From positions 1 through 64,000 of the forward strand of contig MU858242.1 of the NCBI GenBank assembly GCA_033297075.1: DNA of 64,000 nt, read 5' to 3'. Position numbers and translations under genes: made by a program. The DNA comes from Rhypophila decipiens. Its lineage: Eukaryota; Ascomycota; Sordariomycetes; Sordariales; Naviculisporaceae. The notes under the pieces were generated by a model. It was given only the letters and a program-made list of their open reading frames with translations, was not told where the DNA came from and did not search any database. The first letter of the stretch is position 1. Each line of letters opens with the position of its first letter. Below, in pieces: positions 53,148-64,000 of this stretch.

Positions 53148-55526
53148 TCAGCATCTCACAAACCTGAATCTCCTCTCCTGACCGCCCTCCTCGGCCGGGT
53201 CCACCTCCTCCAACTTGACCTTGATCCCACTTGCGTATTCCTCCAACTCCTCTAGATTCCTGAACCTCCTCCTCCGCACGCTGGGATCCGCTCCGAGTCC
53301 ACTGCCATCCTCAGTTTGGCTTGAAACTGCAGTAGTGGTGCATTCCTGCACTCCGTCCTCCTTCTCTATTTCGCAATCAGTGGCCGCAGTTTCCTCTCGC
53401 GGACGACAACGACGACAGTCCTTGTTCAAACCTTTGTCAGCACCAGTGCCAGTATCCTCCGTATCCAAATCACAACAGACCAACACGGCCAAACTGCTCG
53501 CTTTCCAAATCCCAACCGCTGGCTCCTTCTTCTTCTTCATCCTGCCACTCTCCTCCTCCTCCTTCCCATCTTCGATACCATTACCACCCCCTCTCGTAGT
53601 CGTCATCAGCATCAGCCCCAACAGCACCCCCGTCCCCAGCAGCACGCCACAGGGCAGGCTGAACCACGCCCACCCGACCTCGAAATACGTCTCCTCCGCC
53701 AGCGCCTTGCCCCGCACCACCTGGTTCCCATTCTCGACCCACATCCGTCCCGTGATGCCCCTCGCCAGCCGGTCAAACAGGTCATTCATCAGCATATTGT
53801 CATCGGCCTTGTTGACGTAGGTCCTCGCCCGGAGCGCGTCCATGTCCAGTCCGTAGTTTTCCGTCGAGGAGGGTGCTGCTCCACCGTCGCCCTCGGAGGA
53901 CAAGTTGAAGAGGGAGGACATGTCGCCGAACCCAATGTTGCCGTCGAACTGGGAGATGTTGAGGATGCGCCGGCGGAGGTGGCCTTCCAGGGCGAAAACG
54001 GCTTGTTGGGCGAAGGTGAATCGTGTTGTTGCGTTAAGCACGGTTTGTTCGTGGGGGCGCTCCTTGTCGTCATCTTCATCTGGTCTTGTTGGTGATTCTG
54101 GAGGTGAGGAGGAGGACGATCGCTTCCCATAGTTGATCAGACTGGAATTGAACCGCGGGCCGAGGACCTCGGCTACCTGCCCGCCCCCGCCCGGAATGGG
54201 CACAAAGCTGGCAGGAGAAGCGGGATCCTTCTCGTCGGCGCGTATATTACCCAGAGGCACTGTCCTTCTGTCGTCGTCGTCGGATAGTGGTAAGCTACCG
54301 TTCACTACGGCGAGTTGATCATATGTCCTCGCGCAGAGATATAACCCGCAGAACAACAGGTTGGGATCGAGCTCGTCGAGTGTCAGGTCTGGCATCCTAG
54401 GGCGTCCTGTATCATACCAGGCAGAGTATACTAGTGCGGTCTCGAGCCATCGCACGGTGGGATCGACCAAGTCACCCAGGGTCAGGTGTCCCTTGTCGTC
54501 GGAGCCGCCGTAGTCGCCCAGGGACACCACCTTGAACTGCGTGTACTCGGAGGCGTACTCAGCCGGGCGGCCGTCGGCGGCCGGGAAGGTGATGGTCCGG
54601 ATATACACTTTTAGCGATTTCTCCTTCAAGGGGCTGATAGTGTAGGTGCAAGTTGTGGTCTTGAAGGACCAGGCCTGGCCGGGGCCGGGCACTATGGGGC
54701 CCGGGACGGTGGTGCAGTTTGGCACGAAGAAGGGCTTGATGTCGTGGCAGACGGAGCAGACGCCCAGCGAGCTGATGGCCTGTTCCCATACGCAGGAGGA
54801 GGTGGTGCATTTGTAGGTGAAGTGGGAAGTGGGCGACTGCTCCGGGGAGTAGATGCTGGTGAGGATGGCCCCGCGCATGGCCAGCATGTCGATGGTGTGG
54901 AGGGACTGGGTGGACGCCATGTCGGCAGTTCCGTCGCCGGCGGGGAGGGCGACCTCCCGGGAGGGGAACGAGAGGATTTGCTGTGCGAAAGGGTCTAGGG
55001 CCAGAGAAGCAAGGGTGAGGATGGCGCCGAGAGTGGCGATCCAGCCGGCGGATTGGCCTCTACGGGTACCAAGGAGCAATGTGGCAGCTCCCCATGGTCC
55101 TCGGCTTGCATCGTCGTATTCCTGGAACTTGGACAGTTTCTGCGGCCTGCGAGCGAACTGCACCCATTTGGCCTGGCTGATACACTCGGCGATGGGGACG
55201 AGGAGGGCCGTCTTGGATGCGGTCATAAAGACGGAGACGAGGGAGTTAGCCTGGATGGGAAAGGTCCAGCTTGAGAGCGCCAGGTTGTCGATTTTGAGGA
55301 GGATTACCACGACGGCGATCATGGAGTTGATACTGACGACCATGGCGCCAAGCTCCCACCACCACCACCTGAGGGTGATGACGAACAGAAATTTGGAGAC
55401 AAGACGGTAGAGCCTGGTAATTGCGCCTAAGGGATTGCATGGCTTGTCTTTTGAAGAGCTGTTGGGTTGGTCAAGATCTTTGGTGTTGATGATGACGGCA
55501 TTCTTGCTTTCTATTGTGTCGAGCAT
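53148..55526 (-). CDS. DUF3176 membrane protein
   Basis: A single-exon frame of 792 codons. The N-terminal DUF3176 region (about residues 55-170) shows WWWWELGAMVVSINSMIAVV, then the second membrane helix, then KTALLVPIAECISQAKWVQF and YDDASRGPWGAATLLL. Another membrane helix follows at about 165-185. A large middle region with many Cys and N-glycosylation sites (NSSL, NATT, NLSS) is probably extracellular. One more membrane helix comes at about 640-665 (WAWFSLPCGVLLGTGVLLGL). The last 120 residues are charged and cytosolic. The function of this fungal family is not known. The frame overlaps no other gene. Confidence 0.88.
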   Translation of the reverse strand: MLDTIESKNAVIINTKDLDQPNSSSKDKPCNPLGAITRLYRLVSKFLFVITLRWWWWELGAMVVSINSMIAVVVILLKIDNLALSSWTFPIQANSLVSVFMTASKTALLVPIAECISQAKWVQFARRPQKLSKFQEYDDASRGPWGAATLLLGTRRGQSAGWIATLGAILTLASLALDPFAQQILSFPSREVALPAGDGTADMASTQSLHTIDMLAMRGAILTSIYSPEQSPTSHFTYKCTTSSCVWEQAISSLGVCSVCHDIKPFFVPNCTTVPGPIVPGPGQAWSFKTTTCTYTISPLKEKSLKVYIRTITFPAADGRPAEYASEYTQFKVVSLGDYGGSDDKGHLTLGDLVDPTVRWLETALVYSAWYDTGRPRMPDLTLDELDPNLLFCGLYLCARTYDQLAVVNGSLPLSDDDDRRTVPLGNIRADEKDPASPASFVPIPGGGGQVAEVLGPRFNSSLINYGKRSSSSSPPESPTRPDEDDDKERPHEQTVLNATTRFTFAQQAVFALEGHLRRRILNISQFDGNIGFGDMSSLFNLSSEGDGGAAPSSTENYGLDMDALRARTYVNKADDNMLMNDLFDRLARGITGRMWVENGNQVVRGKALAEETYFEVGWAWFSLPCGVLLGTGVLLGLMLMTTTRGGGNGIEDGKEEEESGRMKKKKEPAVGIWKASSLAVLVCCDLDTEDTGTGADKGLNKDCRRCRPREETAATDCEIEKEDGVQECTTTAVSSQTEDGSGLGADPSVRRRRFRNLEELEEYASGIKVKLEEVDPAEEGGQERRFRFVRC

Positions 55527-56306
55527 TCTCGTGATGTGTGTTAAAAGATGCGACGGATGTTACCAAGATTAGGGAATGAGAGTTGCTTTGCTCGGTTGAG
55601 GAACGCGATGGCTTTATTACCGGAAACATGTCGACGAAAAGACAGAAAATATTGACAGATTTCCTAGTATAGTTAGGAAGGTGGTGTGGAATCCACCATA
55701 GGAGCCAAATTCACCAAAAACTACATGTTTTGCCCTACTTTTACAATGTGCAAGTACCGTGCCGCCTGCAGGTTCACCGAAAGCAAGGCGAGCCCGGGCC
55801 TTCATGTAAATACCACCTATAATCAATAATGGGTATATTAATGCACCTCCATTCGGGACGGGAACGGTGGTTCACCTGCCCGACTGACCGCCAATTGAGA
55901 CTTTTGTCCAATCAACATTGTCTGCCCGACTTTTTACAGTCTTCAACAAATGTTTACTGTCGTGCAACCTACCATCAGCATCCTGACCGAGATTTTTTTT
56001 TGGTGAGGCAAAGCATGTGTTACCGACTGTATGGAATCAAGCTTTCCATAACTGGCATCCCACGGTCCCACCGGCGATGCCCGTGTTGGCCTGGACTAGG
56101 CAGCCTTACGACCAACTCAACTTAACTCAATGAGAAAAAATTGAGGATTGTATCAAGCCGTTAATACCCCAGCTCTGTTCAGCTTCTTCCCGAGACGCAT
56201 CCTGATTCCACCGACCATAACGCTGGACTAACATTCAGGAGACCTGCATATCAGATTGTCCCGTCGTCTTCACCTTTTTACTCACCCTGCTCTCACCACC
56301 ACCATC
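55527..56306. other. Divergent intergenic region
   Basis: Upstream of the DUF3176 gene (minus) and the CFEM-like gene (plus). No gene seen. Confidence 0.45.
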
Positions 56307-56992
56307 ATGGCAGCATCTCCTCCATCCACGCTGGCGGTAGCAGCAACCTCAACATCACCACCTGCACCAATCGGCACCGTTCCCCTCCTCGCCCCGCGGG
56401 CCGCCAGCACGGCGCCCCCGGTAACGGCGACGCCAATCTACATCGACCTCATCGACGGCTACAAAGCCCTGCCACCCTGCGCCGTCGTCCCCCTGAGCAC
56501 CATCGTCCGCGACATGGAGGACGGCTGCGGCGACGGCGGCAAGCTGACCTCGTACAGCTGCTTCTGCACCAACAGCTACAGCCGCTTCAGCTGGCAAATC
56601 TCCACCGCCGTCCTGAGGAACTGCCCAGACGTGGACAGCAGAGAAGAGATGGCGACCAGTGCGGTCGGTGTCTTTCGTGGCTATTGCACCTCGGGGAGAG
56701 AGCAGTTGACGGCGACTAAGGCGGTTTCAAGTAGTAGTGAGGGTGCAGATGGAGCTGGTGAGTAAAATTAGTTAAACCCTCTCATAAGAAGGTGGAGATG
56801 ATACGAGGAGAAACTAACCAATTTTATGTAGGGTCCGGCACCACTTCTACTGGTACCAGTTTCGTGTCGGTCATTGGAGCGAACGAGACTCAGTCATCCA
56901 ACAACACGTCTAGGAGTAAGTCAGTTAGTGTTGTTACTGCAGCGGTGATGATGCTGGTCGTTCTTGCTGCTGGATCATCGTGTGTCCTTTGA
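56307..56992 (+). CDS. CFEM-like protein with C-terminal anchor
   Basis: Two exons (56307-56757, 56832-56992) give 203 residues. After a Ser/Thr/Ala/Pro-rich start comes a Cys block: CAVVPLSTIVRDMEDGCG, then SYSCFCTNSYSRFSWQIS, then NCP and a final YC. The order resembles CFEM-type domains, but with six rather than eight Cys. The tail is Ser/Thr-rich and ends in a hydrophobic helix (VSVVTAAVMMLVVLAAGSSC), as in GPI-anchored wall proteins. The N-terminal signal peptide is weak, so the start may lie upstream. CFEM proteins bind haem or act at the host-fungus surface. Confidence 0.6.
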
Positions 56993-57265
56993 CAAAGTTC
57001 CAAAGGTGGGGGTTGTCTGGTTAAAACTCGGGGTTCGGTAAATATTTCCATGCTATAAATTTTGCGGAGAGAGACAGACAGAAGATGGATCATTGACGAG
57101 GAAAGGTACCTGGTGAATAAGAACTCAGAGAAGACGGTGAGAAGGCATTTAGGAAATAGGCACTCGTCTTTAGTACCAGAAAGTGGACAAGGTCAAGAAT
57201 AAGTCAGTTCGAGAAATTGATGTCACTGGCTTGTCTATCCTTCCAAAACGTCATATGAAGCAATA

Positions 57266-59073
57266 TTACCTCGTCGTAAGAGCAACAGCAACTGGGTTTC
57301 CCGGCTCCAACAGCGTCCCCAGCTTCATCCCATGCTCTGTACCTTGAACCTCTACCTTGTACATCTTTAGCAGGGTGACGAGATATACCTTTGCGGCGAT
57401 GCTTGCGAATTTGTATCCCACCTGTAATATCAAACCAGGTCAGTTAGGTATCAGGGCAGATACTTGATAAGAAAGACTTACACAACTCCTCGGCCCATAC
57501 CCAAAACTCATAAGCGGACCAACCGGCCGTTTCTTATCACCTTGTTCGTCCGGCAAGAACCTCTCGGGTATGAACTCTTTGTTATCCTCGCCCCAGTACT
57601 TCTTCGCAGTGTGAAGATGCCAGTAACTCATATACACAATCATGCCTTTTCGGAGGATAACGGGCTCGGTTCGCGAAATGGTTGTTGGTAGCTCCTCGCG
57701 TTTGCCTGGGTTCTTTCCTGTGTGATGGGAGGTTCCTTTCAAAATAGCATCTTTGTTCATCACCCGGAGGGTAGCATGCACAGTGGGATAGAGCCTGTTG
57801 ACTTCGGTGAGGACTGCATCTAGGTAGGGCATGTCGTTGGTTACTCTTGTCCAGTCTAGGGTCCAGCCCTTTACCTGCTCCCCATCCTCCTCCTTGTCAA
57901 GGTCCTGAGGTGTGACGGCATCGATCTCGTCAAGCAACCGGCGCATCTTGTCAGGATGCCGACCCAGTTCAATAATTGCCCAGACTACGTTCAAGCCTAT
58001 ACTATGATGGCCGCCAAACAAGTTCAGGTTTGCAAACTCAGTCGCGAATTTGGACAAGGGGCCTGTTGGGCTTCCGCCGGTTTGGACTGATAACGACCGG
58101 AGCGTCTTCATCTCGCGGTTCGGACCAGACTCCCACTGCATCAGTCGGGACATGTTCCTTCCTATCACGCTCTCAATGTCTTTCCGGAGAAGACTCTCAC
58201 TCTTGGTAGGCTCTCCGGGGGAAAGCAGCCCGAGAATGGCCTGCTGGAGGTAATACCATATCGCTGGCCACGGGTCACCCGCTAGATGCATGATGGTGTT
58301 TGACAGTGTCCGGACCTTGCCGTTGTCGTCGAGATGATTGCTGGGATTCGCGTAGAGAACGTCTCCCCAGAGGGAGATGGCAAAGTTGTCGGCTGCTAGG
58401 CGGATGTCGGCTACCATTCCAGATTTCTGGGGAAGGAGACCGGCACAATGTTGTTTGGCCAGCCTGGCAATGGTGGGGAACTTTTCGCGGTTCGACTTGG
58501 TGCTGTTGAACTCGCGGATAAAAACGCTTCGCTGGTGGCGGGTTTCTGGTCCGACGTAGTTGAAGAGCGAGAGGTTGCCTATCATCCTACGGAGGGTCCA
58601 GAATGGAGACCAGGACATGCCCGTTGAGGTGTCGCCTTCTCTGTGGTTGTGATATGATGATGATGATTAGTATTCCTGATGATTGCAGCAGCTGCGAGGA
58701 AGAAAGTTTCATACCTTGAGGCAATCTCATCGGGAAAACCCAAGACCTCCTTCACCAAGGCCGGCTCATGGACCGAGACGAGAACGCTGCTGACCACGTT
58801 GGCATATGCGATGCCGCCGTCTCCGCCGATCTCGATCATTCGGCCTATGACATGGGGAATACCCTTGCGGAGATACATTGGCAGGGCTCCGAGGATGGGC
58901 ACGCCCCTGAGCTCAGGCACTCCGGGGAGGACACCGCCATGCCTGGTGGACCTCGAGGATACTCTTACAAGCGTGATGAGGAATAAGAGGACGATGAGTC
59001 CGAGAAATAGCTTTGCTGTTACCACTGGGACTGTCCCGCTCGTGAGCAGCTCGTAAATACTCGTGATGATCAT
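57266..59073 (-). CDS. Cytochrome P450 monooxygenase
   Basis: Three exons (59073-58715, 58640-57482, 57421-57266) give 557 residues. The Met at 59073 starts an N-terminal membrane anchor (VTAKLFLGLIVLLFLITLV) followed by a Pro-rich hinge (GGVLPGVPELRGVPILG). The I-helix region has GGHHSIGLNVVWAIIELGRH. The ExxR motif is EVNR in LTEVNRLYP. The haem loop is FGYGPRSCVGYKF, whose Cys506 is split from the following residues by the last intron. All three catalytic landmarks are present, so it should be active at the ER membrane. The substrate is unknown. There is no backbone enzyme of a metabolite cluster nearby. Confidence 0.92.
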
Positions 59074-59212
59074 GTTGGACGTGCTGGAGGATGGCTTGAG
59101 AGTGAGTGAAGGACTTGACGAATGGAGAAGGAACAAAGAAGAAGAGATTATCAGTCAAGCAGACTGGACAGGACGACCCCGATGAACCGCTAACTAGGGA
59201 GAGCCCCTGTCT

Positions 59213-59218
59213 ATATAT
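59213..59218 (-). promoter_or_regulatory. TATA box of the P450 gene
   Basis: TATATA on the minus strand about 140 bases upstream of the start codon. Confidence 0.45.
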
Positions 59219-61187
59219 TCTTCAGTTGAAAGGCCTCGGACCACGACATGGTTGTGAGAGGATTGGGAGGGTTTCAAGTCCGAAGTTATTCAGGAATGGT
59301 GTCTTATCAATGAATAAAATTTCTTTTTTAATATCGGTGTAAACCTCAACCAGTCGGCGGGTTGTGGGTACCCCCCATACTCGATCCTTCATGGTGGTGG
59401 TGACCAGAGGAGCCGGGGAGCATAATTCAGTCAGCCAGCGGAGGCCAACTAGATCTTGAGCTGACAATCCATGTATTGTGCACATGCAACTGAGAACCGA
59501 CAGTTCGGACTCGTGGTGTTTTACAAATATACATGTACTCACCGTGGCGGAAGCCCCGGGCAACGCTGTTCCGCCACTCGCAATGAAGGCACCAGAATAT
59601 AACTACTAGTAGCTGACAACATGAGGTAGTGTAAGATGTCATCATGTCGACTAATCAGATATACCTACACCAGTCACACAGCGACGGTAATCAGCCCGTG
59701 CCTGTGTGTGTTACCCACTCCCGAACCGTCTGACTGAAATAGTGTAGAACGCCCGACAAGGTAATATTCTCAGCAAGTAACTTTTCCGTTTGTGTATACC
59801 TGTCCTTGAGGGCTAGCAAAGGCAATAATTCAATACTTAAGAAAAACCCCGGCTGGTTAAGTATGTCATGTATCATAGAGAAGCCATATATGTTCAAACC
59901 TAGATTTCCCATATTTTTGGAATCATCATCACATCCATGTCGTTAGTGTGGATGACTAAACTCTACCTCATGAGGTCTACATCGGTGTTACACGCCTACC
60001 AAACCGGTATAGAGCCGGCTATTGATGCATCACGCCGGTGGTGCGCCGCTGACGTGATATCCTTATTCCATCTATTTTTCTCATTTATCTTCCCCTTCCT
60101 ATGGTTAGAGTAGTCATTTGTAGCCCGGGGTCTCATGGGGTATATGCACGAGGTCCATGCAGATAGGCTAACGCGGTGTTGCGGCGTTTTTGATCCCTCG
60201 TTTCTCGTTGAGCTAGATTTTCTTGTCTCCGTGGTGGTCGCCGATCATCCGCGGATGGGCTTACTCATCCAAACTCCTTCGTTAGCTGTTCCTCAATCCG
60301 AGACGAACAGAGATGGAGAGGGACTTTTAACTTTAGCTGGAGCCTAGAAGCAAGAGTCAACTGAGAGATTGGTTACATATGCAAGTTGAGTATATTATCA
60401 GCAGGGCTTAGTCAGGCCAGTACGTATAAGTCCGCATGGATATCTTGGGGCGTCTGTATCTGGTGTTCTGGGAATAACGCGACGCTACAAGGTAGCTGGG
60501 GATGCTCGCTGCAGAGGGAGCTATTGGGTGGCATTTTCTGCATATGCAAGCCGATCTAGCCCTCCCGTCAGCTAGTGGATGCAGGCTCCTGTAACTGGCG
60601 CGATTTGTTATCGTGCAACTCTCGGGATGTGTTTTACTGGACGACACGTCTACCGGTACTTTTATGTGTTGCAAGCCAGCATCTCCTCCAGGCAGCCATA
60701 TAAAAGCTACTGCTGTCGCAACGAACGCCAGAAACGGGTTAGGAATCAATAGATTGGCCTTGGACGAACATGTTTCCAGGCATCATCTTGAGCATGTGTG
60801 TGCCAAGACCATCCTCGGCGTGATCATGAAATCCCAGTCTGAAGAATCTGCCCTCGGGGATTCTCATCTCACTGGAAATGGAAAGCAGAGGTCCTCGTGA
60901 AAAAGAAAAGACTGGAGGCACAGAGCGTAATGCAGAACTGCAGAGGGTGACCCTGGGCCGAAAAGTGATAGAAGAGTGGTCATGTTTGTCTACCTGACAC
61001 CAATATGCAAAAGGAAAACCAAAATACAACAAAAGTTTAACTCCAGAAAATGCCAATCACAAGTGACACAAGACGTCAACAAGATGATCATGAATGACGC
61101 CCAAGGCTTCAGCCTTTTAGGGTATCGATATATACCAAACCCATTCCAAAACACACCAACGAAAAACACAAACCGCAACAATCCCGC
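59219..61187. other. Gene-free region
   Basis: Between the P450 promoter and the 3' end of the HAD hydrolase gene. I see no gene or repeat. Confidence 0.45.
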
Positions 61188-62831
61188 TCAAGCAGCAACA
61201 GCACCCGCATGCGAGGGATTCATATAGACAGGATTAACCCGTCTATCATCCCACTCAAACCTAAAATCCTCGCCCAACTCCTTCCTCATGGCAGTCTTGA
61301 TCGCCTCAAGAACATTGGTAAAAACCCCAAAATTCGCCGGATTCTCCTCGTCATTCTCCCCACCCTGGAACACACCCGTCCTGACCAGACAAGTATTCCA
61401 CCCGTACATGTTACCGCCCACAATGTCACTGGCGGGATTATCCCCGATCATGTAGACGTTTTCGGGGATCCTCTCTTCTCCATGCAAGCTGTCCATCCAC
61501 GAGGCAATCACCTCGTCCGCATACTTGTAAGTAGCGAGCTCGGGCTTGCCGTAGACCACGCGCTCGAGATCAACACCCGTGAGCGCCTTGTACATGGCTT
61601 CCAGCCCAATGCGGAACGCCCCCTGGGACATGCGCGGGGTAGGATGCTCAGTGGGACAGAGCAAGTCGCCCTGGGAGAAGTAGATCGGAATGCGCTGGGA
61701 GACAGGGTCCTTGGCGACTGTTCCTAGCCGGCCATTCTCAGAGCGCAAAAGGTCCATGATGATTTGCATGTCTGTGGCGTAGTCGCGCGAGTCGGAGAAG
61801 ACCATGATGGCTTCGATGTTGACCTTGGTAAAGTCTCTGGGCCGAGACGTGGCGCGCTCGGCGTCGGTGAAGACGCGGTAGGGCGCGATGGATGGATCCC
61901 ATGCGACAATGTCGTTTGGCACGATGATGTCTTTGAATCCATATTGCTCGGCGACTTCACGGCATTTGTAGCCTTCTCCGCCGACGACGAGAACGGTAGA
62001 GTAGTACTCTGCTAGCGCGCGCATGGGGGTGTGCGACTGGATGAACTGGTCGGTGGAGATGGGGTTCTGGAGGATGGAGGAGAGCTGCTTCACGCGCGCT
62101 TGCTCGGGCTTGCCGGAGCCATTGGTCAGAAAGATGTGCGGGATCTTGATGCCCAGCTCGTTGTTGCCGTTGAGGATGTCGAGGACTTGCTTCCCTTCTG
62201 GAATCAAGCGGTCGCCATGGACGAGCACGCCGTCAATGTCAAAGACGAAGGCCATGTTCTTGGCTAGCTTGACCTTTTCGGCTTTGGTCTGTTGGAGGTG
62301 ATAGGCCAAAAAGTCTCGGCCGCTGGGTCGAGGAGGGGGCATGCTCGGCCGGGAGGGCTCCTTCATACCCTTCAGGGCATCTTGGACGTCAGGAACGGTG
62401 ACACTGCTGAGGCGCGACTGCCGCTTGGAGCGGGGGATGGGAAGGGCGGCGCCGAACGAGTTGCGCGAGGTTCTGCGCTCCTTGAGGGAAGGGTCGGCAG
62501 AGAGGGCGTGCATGAACTGAGACGCATCGGCATCTGGAGATCGAAGTGCCGGAACCTCGATGGTGTTGTGAGACATGGCGCCCGGTGAGCTAGGTACCGC
62601 GAGAGAGCCATTGTTGAGAGAAGCTCTTATGCTGCTCCAAGACTCTGTTTTCTTGTGAGAATGCGCCTGGGTCTTGAATGGCTGTTGCTGGCGTCTCTCG
62701 GCAATGGTCTTCTTGCCGCTGTGGCCAGGACCAGAGCCTGAAACATTGTCATCGACAGGAGACTCTGGAGGAGACTCTGGTGGTGTGTTGAGGCGTCTCT
62801 GCGGCCACTCGCCGGTCTCAAGAGTCGTCAT
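61188..62831 (-). CDS. HAD-superfamily hydrolase, CECR5/YKR070W type
   Basis: A single-exon frame of 547 codons from the Met that starts MTTLETGEWPQRRLN. The first 180 residues are low-complexity and basic. The HAD core follows with all four motifs: FDIDGVLVHG (Asp198 and Asp200), the Thr motif LTNGSG, the Lys motif VVYGKPE, and the acidic motif YMIGDNPASDIVGG. This order and spacing match the CECR5 (TIGR01456) subfamily, which includes yeast YKR070W, a mitochondrial protein. The N-terminal extension is longer than in yeast and could hold a targeting signal. The substrate is unknown, probably a phosphate ester. Confidence 0.9.
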   Translation of the reverse strand: MTTLETGEWPQRRLNTPPESPPESPVDDNVSGSGPGHSGKKTIAERRQQQPFKTQAHSHKKTESWSSIRASLNNGSLAVPSSPGAMSHNTIEVPALRSPDADASQFMHALSADPSLKERRTSRNSFGAALPIPRSKRQSRLSSVTVPDVQDALKGMKEPSRPSMPPPRPSGRDFLAYHLQQTKAEKVKLAKNMAFVFDIDGVLVHGDRLIPEGKQVLDILNGNNELGIKIPHIFLTNGSGKPEQARVKQLSSILQNPISTDQFIQSHTPMRALAEYYSTVLVVGGEGYKCREVAEQYGFKDIIVPNDIVAWDPSIAPYRVFTDAERATSRPRDFTKVNIEAIMVFSDSRDYATDMQIIMDLLRSENGRLGTVAKDPVSQRIPIYFSQGDLLCPTEHPTPRMSQGAFRIGLEAMYKALTGVDLERVVYGKPELATYKYADEVIASWMDSLHGEERIPENVYMIGDNPASDIVGGNMYGWNTCLVRTGVFQGGENDEENPANFGVFTNVLEAIKTAMRKELGEDFRFEWDDRRVNPVYMNPSHAGAVAA

Positions 62832-64000
62832 GATATGATTGTAAAAGTAGAATAACACTCGCTCAACTAGATCTGGTCAGGTAGCTTGCGATGTGAAAAT
62901 GGTAAGAGAAATGCAGGGTATCAACAAAGGCTATGAGTATAAAGATGCAAGTTGAACAAACACCGAGCCGGAAGTTGGGAAGACGTCTTATATCGAGTTG
63001 TCCGTACCCGACAGTCCTCGAGGCCGCCCATCTCATCCTTCCCTTCATAGATGCCGGCTGTCCGTCTTGGCCATCGGCTTTGCTTCGCCGGAGCTTGGGA
63101 TATGTCCCCGAACTGCATACTAAAAGACGATTAGAATGAATAAATCTCACGCCACTTAGCCCCCCATTCTCCAGAATGACGACATGCACCCAGGGTTTTG
63201 TGGGAATAGGGGTCCATTCAGACTCCATGCGAAGGATCGGGCTCTGCGGGCAACGAGAAACGACCGGGAAGTAGGCAGCGCTGAAACAGAATCCCATCCA
63301 CAACAAATGGGAAACGATTGTGTAAGTGGTGGAGGTGAGAAAAGCAGCGGGACCGTTGAGGAGACGGTGTGGGTTGACGGTGAGATTCGACGCGACCTTG
63401 GCGCGGTCATAGACCAGTCTGACTAGCAGCGTTATCCATGGAGGTTGCGACTTGTGAGTTTTGGCTGACGTCGAGTCCTGGACGTTGTCTCGAATCGTTG
63501 GATGGCCGATTCGAGCGCCGTTGGCAAACGGTCCCGGTGTGGCGGCGAATGAGGGATATGACTGGGAACCTCACCGAACAAAGGGTGTAAAGTTTGGCGT
63601 CTTCGTCTTGACTCTTGGGCGGCCAAGAAAAAACGAACACGGCCGGAGCACAGCTTTTGTCCGTTCTACAGCCACAGTGCCAAATGTAATTCATGACTCG
63701 ATGACTCGTGTTGGCAGTTGGTCCCTGGCGATCCCGCATGTTTTTGTTCCAAGGTGTAACAACCGAGCGAAGCCCGAGAAAACTGGGGCCCGACATGAAG
63801 ATCGCCTCAAAGATGCCGGTGAGGAAGCCAGGTTTTTCTGTCGCCAAGTGTCAAATCTCACCCGCCAGGTCCCTGACAGTTGCCATTGGCCGTGCTGAGA
63901 TTTACACTGGACCTGTGCTGTAGGGAGCGAATCCACCGCGTGGGCCCCTGTGCGTCATTGGGCGGACCCCCTGAAAATCCCCTAAAATGCCATCCAAGTG
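62832..64000. other. Upstream region of the HAD gene
   Basis: A long open frame on the minus strand (about 63480-62863) continues into the region upstream of the HAD start. It has no domain, and I treat it as possible leader sequence. The final kilobase otherwise shows nothing recognisable. Confidence 0.4.

Noticed and set aside
62863..63480. Long minus-strand frame upstream of the HAD hydrolase
   Set aside because: No domain, no clear start and no splice link to the HAD gene. It is more likely leader or promoter DNA.

Overview
The window comes from a filamentous ascomycete (Pezizomycotina, most likely Sordariomycetes). Genes are spaced and often transcribed individually. Introns are 50-150 bases long with GTRNGT donors and CTAAC-like branch points. 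The protein families are typically fungal: a HET-domain protein, a DUF3176 membrane protein, a LaeA-like methyltransferase, a GH18 killer-toxin-type chitinase, a zinc-cluster-free fungal transcription-factor-like protein and a CFEM-like wall protein. No bacterial operons, CRISPR arrays or viral genes were seen.

Layout. 0-7 kb: the 3' end of a conserved gene with an acidic tail, a 265-bp inverted-repeat element with an 8-bp target duplication, then decayed genes. These include a 5'-truncated, frameshifted chitinase fused to a NucA/NucB-type nuclease domain. 7-19 kb: a long secreted SGNH-hydrolase/VCBS-repeat protein broken by one in-frame TGA, a HET-domain protein and an 806-residue orphan protein. 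19-22 kb: degenerate sequence with a Helitron-type fragment and a long palindrome. 22-30 kb: a DUF6924-like protein, a secreted NucA/NucB-type nuclease, a small Kex2-processed beta-gamma-crystallin-like protein, a dimeric alpha/beta-barrel protein and a methyltransferase. 30-31 kb: three tandem tRNA-like units on the minus strand, each with box A, box B and a T-run. 31-36 kb: a secreted cyanovirin-N homologue and a GH95 alpha-L-fucosidase. 36-42 kb: a cysteine-rich regulator-like protein, a small cysteine protein, a 374-bp Tourist-like element, two oppositely oriented blocks of a 22-bp minisatellite and a transcription-factor-like protein. 45-46.4 kb: cytosolic glutamine synthetase. 50-64 kb: a small charged protein, a trypsin-fold protein that has lost its catalytic His and Ser, a DUF3176 protein, a CFEM-like protein, a cytochrome P450 and a CECR5-type HAD hydrolase.

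How the genes relate. Glutamine synthetase and the HAD hydrolase are housekeeping genes. Much of the rest is accessory: secreted nuclease, lectin, crystallin-like, glycosidase, esterase and pseudoprotease genes, several with a TATA box about 70-240 bases upstream of the start. They are mixed with a HET gene, MITE-like elements and pseudogenes. This is consistent with a fast-evolving region that exports proteins for interaction with other microbes or hosts. That role is inferred; no pathway links these genes directly. The strongest candidates for something new are the tRNA-like Pol III array, the minisatellite-carrying MITE family, the broken chitinase-nuclease fusion and the pseudoprotease.
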